Of a stretch of 64,000 bases of DNA, positions 34,849-43,295 are shown piece after piece. Location: the NCBI GenBank assembly GCA_002353585.1, contig DEJW01000035.1, positions 1 through 64,000 on the forward strand, written 5' to 3'. Source of the stretch: Prevotellaceae bacterium UBA2738 (lineage in GTDB: Bacteria; Bacteroidota; Bacteroidia; Bacteroidales; Bacteroidaceae). Position 1 is the first letter of the stretch. Each line of letters begins with the position of its first letter. The notes beneath the pieces are model-generated. The model worked only from the letters and a program-made list of their open reading frames with translations, ran no database searches and was not told the DNA's origin. A program made the position numbers and the translations under genes.

Positions 34849-35424
34849 CTATGAACTGTAATGCGCTATGCTCCACGCATATCCATGTTCTTTATTTATT
34901 CCGCTTTCGAGTGTTACGCCCTTCGTGCGCTCTGAGACCAGACAGTTCTTTAGGTCGTCAGTGATGCCCTCGCCAGTGAGTTTGAGCAGAGCCTCTTTCC
35001 TGGTCCAGAGCTGGGTGAAGGTAGCATCCACATCGTCAGATGCGGCTATCTGCCTGAGTTCGTCGTCATTCATGCAGTATTCAGCCAGAGAGGGCTTGTA
35101 TCGCTCAAGACACTCCACATCTATGCCCACCTCACCCTCGTCGCTGATGATGCAGGCGACTGCCTGCTTGCAATGACTGAGGTTGAAGAAAAAGGGTGTT
35201 GGAGTGGGGGAAGCAGCAGGTTTTCCGTGTTCACCCTTGATAAAGTCGGGCTTAAAGCCTGTCATCTGGCTGAGCAGCCAGTAGGAGAGGGCACACTCCA
35301 CTTGTCCCTGCCTGTGCTTGAAACGCACAGCCTCCGCTCTGCGCCAAACAGGAAGCTGGGCAAAGATTTCCTCCAACTGCTGTTCGGAGAATTCGTCAGG
35401 GTGTATTATCTCGTAGCGTATCAT
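34849..35424 (-). CDS. 4'-phosphopantetheinyl transferase (Sfp type)
   Basis: A 191-residue enzyme that moves phosphopantetheine from CoA to a serine of carrier proteins such as acyl carrier protein. It carries the family motifs FFNLSHCK, VGIDVECLE (metal ligands) and QLWTRKEALLKLTGEGI. Divergent from fabI, which works on acyl-ACP, so the neighbourhood is fatty-acid metabolism. A TACCTTTG box lies 17 bases before the ATG. Confidence 0.88.
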   Translation of the reverse strand: MIRYEIIHPDEFSEQQLEEIFAQLPVWRRAEAVRFKHRQGQVECALSYWLLSQMTGFKPDFIKGEHGKPAASPTPTPFFFNLSHCKQAVACIISDEGEVGIDVECLERYKPSLAEYCMNDDELRQIAASDDVDATFTQLWTRKEALLKLTGEGITDDLKNCLVSERTKGVTLESGINKEHGYAWSIAHYSS

Positions 35425-35612
35425 TGATATATGTTATGCAAAGGTACACATTTTAGTTCATAGTTCATAGTTCATAATTCATAATTTTTCAAAATTCTTT
35501 GCCCATAGCTGAAAATTCTTCAGTCTTCATTCTTCATTCTTCATTTTTTTTTGTACTTTTGCAGAGCAAAGCGAAATTTTCAATTCTCAATTTTCAATTT
35601 TCAATCTGAAAA
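35425..35612. promoter_or_regulatory. Divergent promoter spacer with TTCATAGTTCATA and CATTCTTCATT repeats
   Basis: A minus-strand TACCTTTG box serves the phosphopantetheinyl transferase and TACTTTTG at 35554-35561 serves fabI. The rest is tandem low-complexity sequence (GTTCATA, CATTCTT, CAATTTT units). Confidence 0.6.
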
Positions 35613-36479
35613 ATGGCTTACAACTTACTTAAAGGAAAGAAAGGCATCATCTTTGGTGCACTCAATGAGCAGTCAATTGCATGGAAAGTGGCAGAACGCG
35701 CAGTGGAGGAAGGCGCAGAGATAGTGCTCACAAACACAGCGGTTGCCATCCGTATGGGAACTCTTGATGAACTGGCAAAGAAGACTAACGCTAAGGCAGT
35801 GATTCCTGCTGACGCTACAAGCGTGGAGGATCTGGAGAACCTCTTCAAGGAAGCTATGAAGGCTCTGGGTGGACAGATAGACTTTGTGCTCCACTCATGC
35901 GCTATGTCAGTGAATATGCGTAAGAAACGTACATACGACGACCTTGATTACGGATTCCTCGACAAGACTCTCGATATATCAGCCATCTCATTCCACAAGA
36001 TGATTCAGGTGGCAAAGAAACTTGATGCTATTGCAGAATATGGAAGCATAGTGGCTCTGACCTATGTGGCAAGCCATCGCACATTCTTCGGATATAACGA
36101 TATGGCTGACGCCAAGGCTCTGCTCGAGTCTATCACTCGCAGCTTCGGCTACATCTATGGACGTGAGAAGCATGTCAGAGTCAACTGTATCTCGCAGTCG
36201 CCTACACTTACTACTGCAGGTGGTGGCATAAAGGGCTTCGATGGTATGCTTGACTTTGCCGACCGTATGTCGCCTCTGGGTAATGCCAGCGCGGATGACT
36301 GTGCCGACTACTGCATGACGCTTTTCTCGGACCTGACCAAGAAGGTGACCATGCAGACGTTGTTCCATGATGGTGGCTTCTCTAACATGGGTATGTCGCT
36401 GAGAGGTATGACACAGTATAACAAGTCGTTCATACCTGAGAATACTGATAAGGAAACTGGCAAGATAATCTACGGATAA
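35613..36479 (+). CDS. fabI: Enoyl-[acyl-carrier-protein] reductase (NADH)
   Basis: A 288-residue short-chain-dehydrogenase-like enzyme performing the last step of each fatty-acid elongation cycle. It has the divergent cofactor loop GIIFGALNEQSIAW, the FVLHSCAM strand, and the catalytic pair with six-residue spacing in GYNDMADAKALLES, which separates FabI from ordinary short-chain dehydrogenases. Start confirmed by an upstream promoter and the conserved N-terminus. The PurF-like gene follows after three bases. Confidence 0.95.
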   Translation: MAYNLLKGKKGIIFGALNEQSIAWKVAERAVEEGAEIVLTNTAVAIRMGTLDELAKKTNAKAVIPADATSVEDLENLFKEAMKALGGQIDFVLHSCAMSVNMRKKRTYDDLDYGFLDKTLDISAISFHKMIQVAKKLDAIAEYGSIVALTYVASHRTFFGYNDMADAKALLESITRSFGYIYGREKHVRVNCISQSPTLTTAGGGIKGFDGMLDFADRMSPLGNASADDCADYCMTLFSDLTKKVTMQTLFHDGGFSNMGMSLRGMTQYNKSFIPENTDKETGKIIYG

Positions 36480-36482
36480 AAG

Positions 36483-37955
36483 ATGGGCGGTTTTTTCGGA
36501 ACAATACAAAACAAAAGATGTGTAGAAGAACTCTTCTACGGCATTGACTATCAGTCACACCTCGGTACCAAGCGCGGAGGTATGGCTACTTTCAGTAAAG
36601 AGACACAGGGTTTTAGACGCTCTATCCATAATCTGCAGAATGCCTATTTTCGCACTAAGTTTGAGGAAGAACTGCCTCGCTTCTTTGGTGAAAAGGGTAT
36701 AGGCGTGATAAGCGATACTGACGCTCAGCCGTTGCTGATGAATTCTCACCTCGGACGCTTTGCACTCGTTACTGTGGCAAAGATAAACAATGCTGATGAG
36801 GTGGCAGAACATCTGTTGAAGGAGAATATGGTGCTCAGCGAGTTCTCGTCAGGCAGAATCAACCCTACCGAACTCGTTGGACTCCTTATAATAAAAGGTA
36901 AGGACTTCGTTGAGGGCATAGAGAATGTGTATAAGACCATCAAAGGCTCATGCTCTATGCTGATACTGACAGAGGATAGCATCATAGCCGCTCGCGACTT
37001 CTGGGGACGTACACCTATCGTGATAGGAAAGAAAGACGGTGCTATGGCTGCTACGTCTGAGTCAACAGCATTCCCTAATCTTGGTTATGAGATAAGCCAC
37101 TATGTCGGACCAGGTGAGATAGTGAAACTGACGGCTGACGGCATGGAGACACTTCGTCCTGCTGAGCCTAATATGCAGGTTTGCTCGTTCCTCTGGATTT
37201 ACTATGGTTTTCCTACATCATTCTATGAGGGAAAGAACGTAGAGGAAATGCGCTATGAGACGGGCTACAAGATGGGACAGGAGGATGACACAGAGGTGGA
37301 TAATGCTGGAGGCATACCAGACTCAGGTCTTGGAATGGCTACTGGATATGCTGCAGGTCATAAGGTGCCTTATCAGCGTTGCATATCAAAATATACTCCT
37401 ACATGGCCTCGCTCATTCATGCCTGTCAATCAGGAGACACGAAACCTCGTGGCAAAGATGAAGCTGATACCAAACAAAGCTATGCTTGAGGGCAAGCGCT
37501 GCCTATTCTGCGACGATTCAATAGTTCGTGGTACGCAGTTGCGTGAGAATACCAAGATACTCAAGGAGTTAGGTGCAAAGGAAGCTCACATGCGTATAGC
37601 CTGTCCACCATTGATATGGGGTTGTCCGTTTATCAATTTCTCTGCCTCAAAGAGTGATCTCGAACTCATAGCGCGTCGTGTGATAATGGATCTTGAGGGT
37701 GGTACGGGAAAGGTTACCACACTCGCTGAGGCTGACACAGCCCAGAATACCAGCATACCAGAAGAGCGCCTGCATCAGTATGCTAAGACTGATTCGCCTG
37801 AATACAAGGCTATGGTGGCTGAGATAGCGAAGCGTCTTAACCTCGACTCTTTGAAGTTCTCTAAGTTGGAGACCATCATTGAGGCTATTGGACTGCCTAA
37901 GTGTAAGGTGTGCACCCACTGCTTTGACGGCTCTTCAGCATACACAATAAAGTAG
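36483..37955 (+). CDS. PurF-like amidophosphoribosyltransferase lacking the catalytic N-terminal Cys
   Basis: A 490-residue class II glutamine amidotransferase/phosphoribosyltransferase. The C-terminal PRPP site is present (CLFCDDSIVRGTQLREN), as are QSHLGTKRGG and FWGRTPIVIGKK in the glutaminase-like half. However, the mature N-terminus of true PurF begins with Cys, whereas this one begins MGGFFG, so the glutamine-hydrolysing nucleophile is missing. A Cys cluster (CKVCTHC) ends the protein. It may use ammonia or have another role; a genuine PurF is expected elsewhere in the genome. It lies three bases after fabI. Confidence 0.85.
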   Translation: MGGFFGTIQNKRCVEELFYGIDYQSHLGTKRGGMATFSKETQGFRRSIHNLQNAYFRTKFEEELPRFFGEKGIGVISDTDAQPLLMNSHLGRFALVTVAKINNADEVAEHLLKENMVLSEFSSGRINPTELVGLLIIKGKDFVEGIENVYKTIKGSCSMLILTEDSIIAARDFWGRTPIVIGKKDGAMAATSESTAFPNLGYEISHYVGPGEIVKLTADGMETLRPAEPNMQVCSFLWIYYGFPTSFYEGKNVEEMRYETGYKMGQEDDTEVDNAGGIPDSGLGMATGYAAGHKVPYQRCISKYTPTWPRSFMPVNQETRNLVAKMKLIPNKAMLEGKRCLFCDDSIVRGTQLRENTKILKELGAKEAHMRIACPPLIWGCPFINFSASKSDLELIARRVIMDLEGGTGKVTTLAEADTAQNTSIPEERLHQYAKTDSPEYKAMVAEIAKRLNLDSLKFSKLETIIEAIGLPKCKVCTHCFDGSSAYTIK

Positions 37956-37957
37956 TA

Positions 37958-38548
37958 TTACCCAAAGAGTAGGGTATATTCTTTTTCAAACATCGGAGTA
38001 AAGACATTTGCTCCGATGTTTTGTTTTATCTCGTCAACACTCCAGAAGCGTCCTCCTTGTGTCTCAGTCTCGCTTGGTGATAGTTCGCCGTCATAAATAG
38101 TGGTGAACACATACACAAGTTCCTTCTCTATCGGACTGTTATAAATGTATTTCTTTATCAGCCTTGGCTCATAACTGCCTGATGTGAGTCCTATCTCCTC
38201 ATTCACTTCGCGCATGAGTGCTTCCATCACGTTTTCGCCGTAGTCTATATGTCCGCCAGTAGCAGTATCCCACTTGTCTGGTTGTATCTTTTTCCACTTG
38301 GACCGATGCTGAAGGTATAGTTCCCCCTTGCTGTTGAACACATGCAGGTGTACTACAGGATGCAGTTTCATAGTGCCGTCATGGGCTTCTTTGCGTGTCA
38401 TGCTCCCCATCACCTCTCCACCCTCATCCACAATGGGAAAGAGTTCTGTGGATATATCCTGCTTCACCAGTTTCCTTTCCTTGTCTGTTGTGTCTTTTGA
38501 GATGTCTTTTGATATGTGTTGTGAGCTAATGCCCTCTTCTATGTTCAT
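37958..38548 (-). CDS. Nudix hydrolase
   Basis: A 196-residue protein whose Nudix box is complete: GGHIDYGENVMEALMREVNEEIGL (metal-binding glutamates in REVNEEIG). The preceding LFPIVDEGGEVMGSMTRKEAH and HPVVHLHVFN resemble the isopentenyl-diphosphate-isomerase-like branch, as in E. coli YfcD. The first 25 residues are Lys/Ser-rich and poorly conserved in appearance, so a later start is possible. The gene converges on the PurF-like gene with only two bases between stop codons. Confidence 0.85.
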   Translation of the reverse strand: MNIEEGISSQHISKDISKDTTDKERKLVKQDISTELFPIVDEGGEVMGSMTRKEAHDGTMKLHPVVHLHVFNSKGELYLQHRSKWKKIQPDKWDTATGGHIDYGENVMEALMREVNEEIGLTSGSYEPRLIKKYIYNSPIEKELVYVFTTIYDGELSPSETETQGGRFWSVDEIKQNIGANVFTPMFEKEYTLLFG

Positions 38549-38789
38549 ACGCGTACATTATATTATATATTTATATATAGTAGTGCAAAGATAAACAAAT
38601 TGTTGCAATCAGCCAAACATACAGTTGGTTTTTAGGGCAAAATAATGCTTGTTTTTTATCATTTTTAGGGTGGTAAAACTCGATTGGTTGCAAAATGGGC
38701 TAAAAACACTGTTTTTGGCGTTGTGTGCGTGCACAGCGATTGATATAAATCAATTTAGCAATGCTTTTCGGTAGATTTTGACAAAATTG

Positions 38790-38821
38790 TTTGCGCACAC
38801 AATTATTTCGTCGTACCTTTG
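38790..38821 (+). promoter_or_regulatory. Strong consensus promoter
   Basis: TTTG at 38790-38793 and TACCTTTG at 38814-38821 with a 20-base spacer: a full match to the Bacteroidetes consensus. Confidence 0.75.
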
Positions 38822-38823
38822 CA

Positions 38824-39234
38824 TCGTCAAAAGGAAATAAAATACCTTGCGACTATCAAAAGGCAAAGATTGTTTAGGTTAGTAGAAATTATAGATTTAG
38901 GTTTAGCAGAGTTATTAAGGTAAAAGATTGTAGAAAGAAGGATAACAGTTGACATAGTCAGAAGGGCAAGGGAAAGGGTCAGTGGACCTCCCTACCCGAA
39001 AGACAGTCAAAGAGCTGAAAAGAGCAATAACACTCGGAAGGCTCATTTTTGAAAGAAATATTGTTTAGGTTAGTAGATATATAATAGATTTAGGTTTTAG
39101 TTATTAGGTTAGAAAGATTGTTTAACTCTTGGATAACAAAGAAACATCGCGAGATGGTTCTTATTTTTTAGAAGAGATTTAGTTAAACATACTTTAAATG
39201 CTCCAATAGTCGTGAGACTCTTGGAGCATTTTTC
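38824..39234 (+). ncRNA. Candidate noncoding RNA of about 400 nt
   Basis: It starts after a perfect promoter and ends at a clear terminator, yet the first 300 bases have no ATG-initiated frame of any length. It has an internal direct repeat, ATTGTTTAGGTTAGTAGA at 38869-38886 and 39060-39077, each followed by a TAGATTTAGGTTT stretch, and GGTCAGTGGACC as a small hairpin between them. I checked for hallmarks of RNase P RNA, tmRNA and SRP RNA and found none. It could instead be a relic 5' leader. Confidence 0.5.
39197..39234. terminator. Bidirectional terminator between the RNA candidate and lptB
   Basis: AATGCTCCAA pairs with TTGGAGCATT around 14 bases and is followed by TTTTT on the plus strand. 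It also lies just past the lptB stop on the minus strand. Confidence 0.8.
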
Positions 39235-39248
39235 ATATTGGGCGTTTT

Positions 39249-39989
39249 TTACTGGAATGTCTTCTTCTGCAATACGAAGTTGGTGCCCAAATATTTCTCT
39301 TTCACTATCTGGTTGGCTGCAAGTTCGTCAGGGGTGCCGTGAAAAAGTATTCGTCCTTCAAACAACAAATAGGCACGATCAGTAATGTTGAGCGTTTCAT
39401 GCACGTTGTGGTCTGTTATCAGGATGCCGATGTTGCGATGCTTCAGGTGCCAGACAACCTTTTGTATCTCCTCAACGGCTATAGGGTCAACACCGGCAAA
39501 GGGTTCGTCAAGCATGATGAACTTTGGTTCGATGGCAAGACAGCGTGCAATCTCTGTTCTGCGTCGTTCACCACCTGAGAGACGGTCGCCCAGGTTCTTA
39601 CGCACTTTCTGCAATGAGAATTCGTTGATGAGGCTTTCCAGCTTTTCATCACGATAGGCTTTTGGCTTGCCCGTCATTTCAAGAACAGACATGATATTGT
39701 CCTCAACAGACATCTTGCGGAACACGCTTGCCTCCTGTGGCAAATAACCCACACCATTGCGTGCATGTTCATAAACAGCCATAGAGGTTATCTCTCTGTC
39801 GTCGATATACACATGACCTGCGTTAGGTACCACCAAACCTGTGGTCATATAGAAAGAGGTGGTCTTGCCTGCACCGTTAGGTCCCAGCAAACCGACTATC
39901 TCGCCCTGCTTTACGCTAAACGAAACATCGTTGACGACAGTTCTCTTGCCGTATATCTTTACCAGTCCTTCGCTTCTGAGTTCTGACAT
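39249..39989 (-). CDS. lptB: LPS export ABC transporter ATPase
   Basis: A 246-residue ATPase that drives LPS extraction from the inner membrane with LptFG. Walker A GPNGAGKTT, the LptB-specific GYLPQEASVFRKMSVEDNIMSVLE, the signature LSGGERRRTEIARCLA and Walker B FIMLDEPFAGVDPIAVEEI are all present. It follows the nitronate monooxygenase gene by 14 bases and likely shares its transcript. Confidence 0.96.
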   Translation of the reverse strand: MSELRSEGLVKIYGKRTVVNDVSFSVKQGEIVGLLGPNGAGKTTSFYMTTGLVVPNAGHVYIDDREITSMAVYEHARNGVGYLPQEASVFRKMSVEDNIMSVLEMTGKPKAYRDEKLESLINEFSLQKVRKNLGDRLSGGERRRTEIARCLAIEPKFIMLDEPFAGVDPIAVEEIQKVVWHLKHRNIGILITDHNVHETLNITDRAYLLFEGRILFHGTPDELAANQIVKEKYLGTNFVLQKKTFQ

Positions 39990-40003
39990 CCTTTAGAAAT
40001 AAA

Positions 40004-40945
40004 TTAAGATTTACGAATTTTTGCGACAGCCTCATTATATTCTTCTACCAGTCGCGCCATAATAACGCTGACAGGCTCGATGGTCTTTATGGCACTTGCT
40101 ATCTGACCTATCTCCATCTCGCCTCCTTCAGTGTCACCATCGAAGATTCCTCGTCTTGTGGCTTTCTCACCCAGTATCTCAAGCAGTTCGGGAACGTCAG
40201 CCCCCTTAGCCTCAGCTTCAGCCAGCTGGTTGTACAAACCGTTCTTGACCAGTCGTGAGGGTGCCAGCTTCTTCAGGCATAGCATAGTGTCGCCTTCCTC
40301 TAGGTTGGTACATGCTTTTTTGAAATTCTCGTGGGCGCTACTTTCCTCACTCAAGGCAAAAAGTGTGCCTATCTGTACGCCCTCGGCTCCCAATATCTGG
40401 GCAGCAAGACATGCCTCGCCTGAGGCTATACCGCCTGCTGCAATGAGGGGTAGGGTGGTAGCTTTTCTTACCTGTGGTATCAGACACATGGTGGTGGTTT
40501 CTTCCTTACCGTTGTGTCCGCCAGCCTCAAAACCTTCTGCTACTACCACATCTACGCCGGCATCCTCACATTTCTTGGCAAACTTGCTTGAACTTACCAC
40601 GTGAGCAACTATCATACCTGCATCATGAAAACGCTGTGTGTATTTCTTCGGACTACCAGCAGAGGTGAAGATAATCTTGCATCCTTCCTCTATTATCATG
40701 TCGATGAGGGAGTCTATCTGTGGATACATCAATGGTAGGTTGATGCCCCAGGGTTTGTTTGTGGCAGCTTTTATCTTTTGTATATGTTCGCGCAGCAAAT
40801 CCACACTCATTGTGCCAGCACCTATCAGTCCCAGTCCGCCTGCATTACTCACTGCTGCAGCAAGTTTCCATCCGCTACACCACGCCATACCACCAGCTAT
40901 CACTGGTATCTCTATTCCGAATATTTCTTTTATTCTGTTGCTCAT
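40004..40945 (-). CDS. Nitronate monooxygenase / FabK-like flavoprotein
   Basis: The 313-residue protein starts at the ATG at 40943-40945 (MSNRIKEIFGIEIPVIAGG); an in-frame upstream ATG would add a tail with no family resemblance and would span the TACTTTTG promoter box. It is a flavin TIM-barrel protein with MAWCSGWKLAAAVSNAGGLGLIGAGTMS, VVAEGFEAGGHNG (catalytic His/FMN region) and AAGGIASGEACLAA. It could oxidise alkyl nitronates or act as a FabK-type enoyl reductase. FabI is also present nearby, which makes the first more likely. Confidence 0.85.
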   Translation of the reverse strand: MSNRIKEIFGIEIPVIAGGMAWCSGWKLAAAVSNAGGLGLIGAGTMSVDLLREHIQKIKAATNKPWGINLPLMYPQIDSLIDMIIEEGCKIIFTSAGSPKKYTQRFHDAGMIVAHVVSSSKFAKKCEDAGVDVVVAEGFEAGGHNGKEETTTMCLIPQVRKATTLPLIAAGGIASGEACLAAQILGAEGVQIGTLFALSEESSAHENFKKACTNLEEGDTMLCLKKLAPSRLVKNGLYNQLAEAEAKGADVPELLEILGEKATRRGIFDGDTEGGEMEIGQIASAIKTIEPVSVIMARLVEEYNEAVAKIRKS

Positions 40946-41010
40946 GTTCGTTTTGTTTATACTTCTCTGCAAAAGTACAAAGAATAATTTGATTTTACAA
41001 GAAAACGCAA

Positions 41011-41043
41011 AAAAAAGGTTCGTCTCGTCACGAGATGAACCTT
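41011..41043 (-). terminator. Terminator of the outer-membrane gene pair, identical to the hairpin at 43073
   Basis: AAGGTTCGTCTCG pairs with CGAGATGAACCTT around TCA (one mismatch). On the minus strand it is followed by eight T. The same 29 bases recur at 43073-43101. Confidence 0.8.
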
Positions 41044-41070
41044 CCTTTAACATCATTATATGTTGTTGAA

Positions 41071-41829
41071 TTATTTCAAATGATAGAAGAAACCGACGGA
41101 GCCATAGATAGGGTAGAGGGTGTCTTCTACAGTCTTGAAATCTTTCTTAAAGATGCCGTTCAAACCCCAGTTGAGATCTACTGAAAGTCCCAGGTTGCGA
41201 TAGAAGTCCCAATCGAGACCTATGCCCATACCAACCTGGAAATCGCGCATGTCGTCCTTGAAATCGTATGTTGCCCATTCTCCTTCTTTGTTGCCAATCT
41301 CAATCTTTGGCCCAGTAGGTGAGCCTTGGCGAAGATAACCATCGGAGGCGATGCCTTCAAAGTCTTTACCTGCAACAAGTGAGAAGTATGGTCCAGCCTT
41401 AATTTGCAACTTGTCATTGAAGGTATATGTTGCCTGAACGGGCATCGTGAACATCACCATAGTAACTTCCTGATGCACTTTACCAGTAAAGAGACCTTCC
41501 ATCTGCGTATCGCCTTTGCGTAGCTCCATGTGGTAAGCCTTGGTGGTTACATCGCCGTCCATGGCTTTGTTCTCGAAGTGTATGCCTGTAAGAATGCCCC
41601 ATTTGCCATAAATGGATTTCTGTATATCGATACCAGCAAATACAGAGGGGGTGAGAGCATATCTGTCAATGCTACGTATGGTCTCAGGCAGTCCTATTGG
41701 TGCTGTAGCGCCAATGCTATAACCTATGCGGAATTTGTATTGTATGTTTTTAGCCCATGATTCTGCATTTGATATCGTGGGAATGAAAAGTGCCATGAGC
41801 GTGGCTATAATAAATATCTTGCGTTTCAT
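41071..41829 (-). CDS. Outer-membrane beta-barrel protein
   Basis: A 252-residue exported protein with a signal peptide (about residues 1-22, MALFIPTISNA). The body shows short amphipathic strands alternating with turns (YKFRIGYSIGATAPIG, GPYFSLVAGKDFEG, YGSVGFFYHLK) and ends in a strand with a C-terminal hydrophobic/aromatic pattern typical of PorT/OmpW-like small barrels. Substrate unknown. It is the second gene of a two-gene unit with the PCMD lipoprotein upstream. Confidence 0.8.
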   Translation of the reverse strand: MKRKIFIIATLMALFIPTISNAESWAKNIQYKFRIGYSIGATAPIGLPETIRSIDRYALTPSVFAGIDIQKSIYGKWGILTGIHFENKAMDGDVTTKAYHMELRKGDTQMEGLFTGKVHQEVTMVMFTMPVQATYTFNDKLQIKAGPYFSLVAGKDFEGIASDGYLRQGSPTGPKIEIGNKEGEWATYDFKDDMRDFQVGMGIGLDWDFYRNLGLSVDLNWGLNGIFKKDFKTVEDTLYPIYGSVGFFYHLK

Positions 41830-41850
41830 TTCTTGTTGATATGAGGAATA

Positions 41851-43035
41851 CTACTTCTCAAATGATACTTTGACTTCATCAATATACAGGGTGCTTCCGA
41901 TAGCTCCCTCAAACTTTGCGCCGTCCTTGCTTGAAGAGAACACCAGGGCGAGGTTATACTTCTTTGCTGCTACGTCTTTGTCATCAGCGTCTTTGCCTTC
42001 AAACTCCATAATGAATGGCGACCACTGGTCGGTAGCTGGCAGGCTCTTTACCCTTGCCACCTTTACCACCTGTGGATTGTTTTTCAAGAGGTTGTCGAGG
42101 TCCAGCACGTCGTCTCCGTACAGGTAGTAGTCGTTGCCCTGGCTGTCCTTGTTCTTGTAGAACACGGCATAGATGCTTGCCTCGTCAGTTTTGCCTGGCA
42201 CCACAGTCATATCCTTGTCCGTAAACTTTTCGCCTGGCTGATATTTGTAGTAGCCCGTCACGCGTACAGGTTCGCGGTCTATGGGAATGCCAAAACGAGT
42301 AGATTTCAGTGTGTTGGTAAGCACCTGCTCTATGATAAACTTGCCCAAGAACAGGCTGCCGGCTGCAATAGGTCTTTTGAACATTATGCCCAATGAACCG
42401 GCAGAAATGGTCTTCAGGCATACCCCCTTGCCTGCATAACCTTGCTCAATAGAGCTTGTTGGGAAGGCATCAGGTTGTTTGCCTATGAGTGTTAGCGCAG
42501 CGCCCTTATTGCCTGAATCCCATATACCATACTTTTCTCCACTTGGGGAAATCTCGTGGAAAATGTGGTAGTTACTGCCACCAGTAGTCTTCTCGGAAAG
42601 CTCCACATTCTCAAACCTGAAAGTGAAACTTGGCAGCACAGGCTCTTTGAACTCCACCTTGTAGTGTCGTGTCCACTCGCCATCCTGTGAGGTGACGGTG
42701 TAGGTTACAGGTCCTTTGGTGAAGTCCTGCATGGAGCCGCTGGCAGGTTGGATGGTGGCACCAGGGGTGACGTCGAATGTTATGGGCAGCTGGTTTGGCA
42801 GAGTTGCCATAGAGCGCACTTCAAAAATGATGTTTGTCTCAGTGGAGCTTAGATTGTTGATGTTCATCTTGCTCTTGTCACTAAAGTACTGTGCGTACTC
42901 ATCTCCAATTACGTGTGCACCATTGATGTCGCATTCCTTATTGGCTGCTTCGTCCTTGATACATGACGCCATGCAAAGGATGGCTGCCAAAAATAATAGC
43001 ACGGTGCAGATTGAATAATGTTTTTTTAATGTCAT
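41851..43035 (-). CDS. PCMD-domain lipoprotein
   Basis: The ATG at 43033-43035 gives a 394-residue lipoprotein (signal ending LCMASCIKDE). An earlier in-frame ATG at 43089 would add 18 residues overlapping a hairpin. The N-terminal part is an immunoglobulin-like DUF4493-type segment with LPITFDVTPGATI; residues about 150-390 fit the PCMD (putative carbohydrate-metabolism) domain: FENVELSE, YGIWDSGNKGAALTL, RPIAAGSLFLGKF, RVTGYYKYQPGEKF, GSTLYIDEVKVSFE. It likely binds surface carbohydrates. Confidence 0.85.
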   Translation of the reverse strand: MTLKKHYSICTVLLFLAAILCMASCIKDEAANKECDINGAHVIGDEYAQYFSDKSKMNINNLSSTETNIIFEVRSMATLPNQLPITFDVTPGATIQPASGSMQDFTKGPVTYTVTSQDGEWTRHYKVEFKEPVLPSFTFRFENVELSEKTTGGSNYHIFHEISPSGEKYGIWDSGNKGAALTLIGKQPDAFPTSSIEQGYAGKGVCLKTISAGSLGIMFKRPIAAGSLFLGKFIIEQVLTNTLKSTRFGIPIDREPVRVTGYYKYQPGEKFTDKDMTVVPGKTDEASIYAVFYKNKDSQGNDYYLYGDDVLDLDNLLKNNPQVVKVARVKSLPATDQWSPFIMEFEGKDADDKDVAAKKYNLALVFSSSKDGAKFEGAIGSTLYIDEVKVSFEK

Positions 43036-43072
43036 ATTATTCCAAATGAAATTTTTTGTTTTCAAACTAAAA

Positions 43073-43106
43073 AAGGTTCGTCTCGTCACGAGATGAACCT
43101 TTTATT
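43073..43106 (-). terminator. Second copy of the 29-bp hairpin, in the leader of the PCMD gene
   Basis: Identical to 41015-41043 and also followed by T on the minus strand, here 38 bases before the PCMD start and about 50 bases after the presumed start of its transcript (TAATTTTG box near 43155-43163). As placed it could act as an attenuator. Confidence 0.55.
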
Positions 43107-43284
43107 TATCCTTTTCTTTTATCGATGCTTTTCGTTACCTATTTTTTCCTATTGAGGTTGGAACTCGATGCAAAATTACAAATTGTGTGCGTACACACAA
43201 AGGGATTTCTGGATTTTGTTAAAAAAATATCGTGTTTTTTGACGAATATCAATTATTTTTCTTTTGTTTTTCACTTGTTTTTGT

Positions 43285-43292
43285 TAACTTTG
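43285..43292 (+). promoter_or_regulatory. -7 box of the GSCFA gene, leaderless arrangement
   Basis: TAACTTTG ends three bases before the ATG at 43296, with TTTG at 43263-43266. Transcription would begin at about the start codon. Confidence 0.55.
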
Positions 43293-43295
43293 CAA

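Larger units (their letters stand above)
38549..39248. other. 700-bp gene-free region holding a candidate RNA gene
   Basis: No reading frame of note. It has the Nudix promoter (minus-strand TATCTTTG near 38585-38592), an AT-rich stretch with TGCGTGCACAGC, and from 38790 a strong plus-strand promoter, a 400-base transcript candidate and a terminator. Confidence 0.6.

Noticed and set aside
38824..39234. RNase P RNA or tmRNA
   Set aside because: No GAGGAAAGTCC or ACAGARTA core of RNase P RNA, and no tag-peptide frame ending in ALAA.
40946..41056. Upstream start of the nitronate monooxygenase
   Set aside because: The extra 37 residues have no family resemblance and span the promoter box; the ATG at 40943-40945 matches the conserved N-terminus.
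43125..43295. Upstream start of the GSCFA protein
   Set aside because: It would read through the -7 box and an AT-rich spacer; family members start close to the GSCFA motif.
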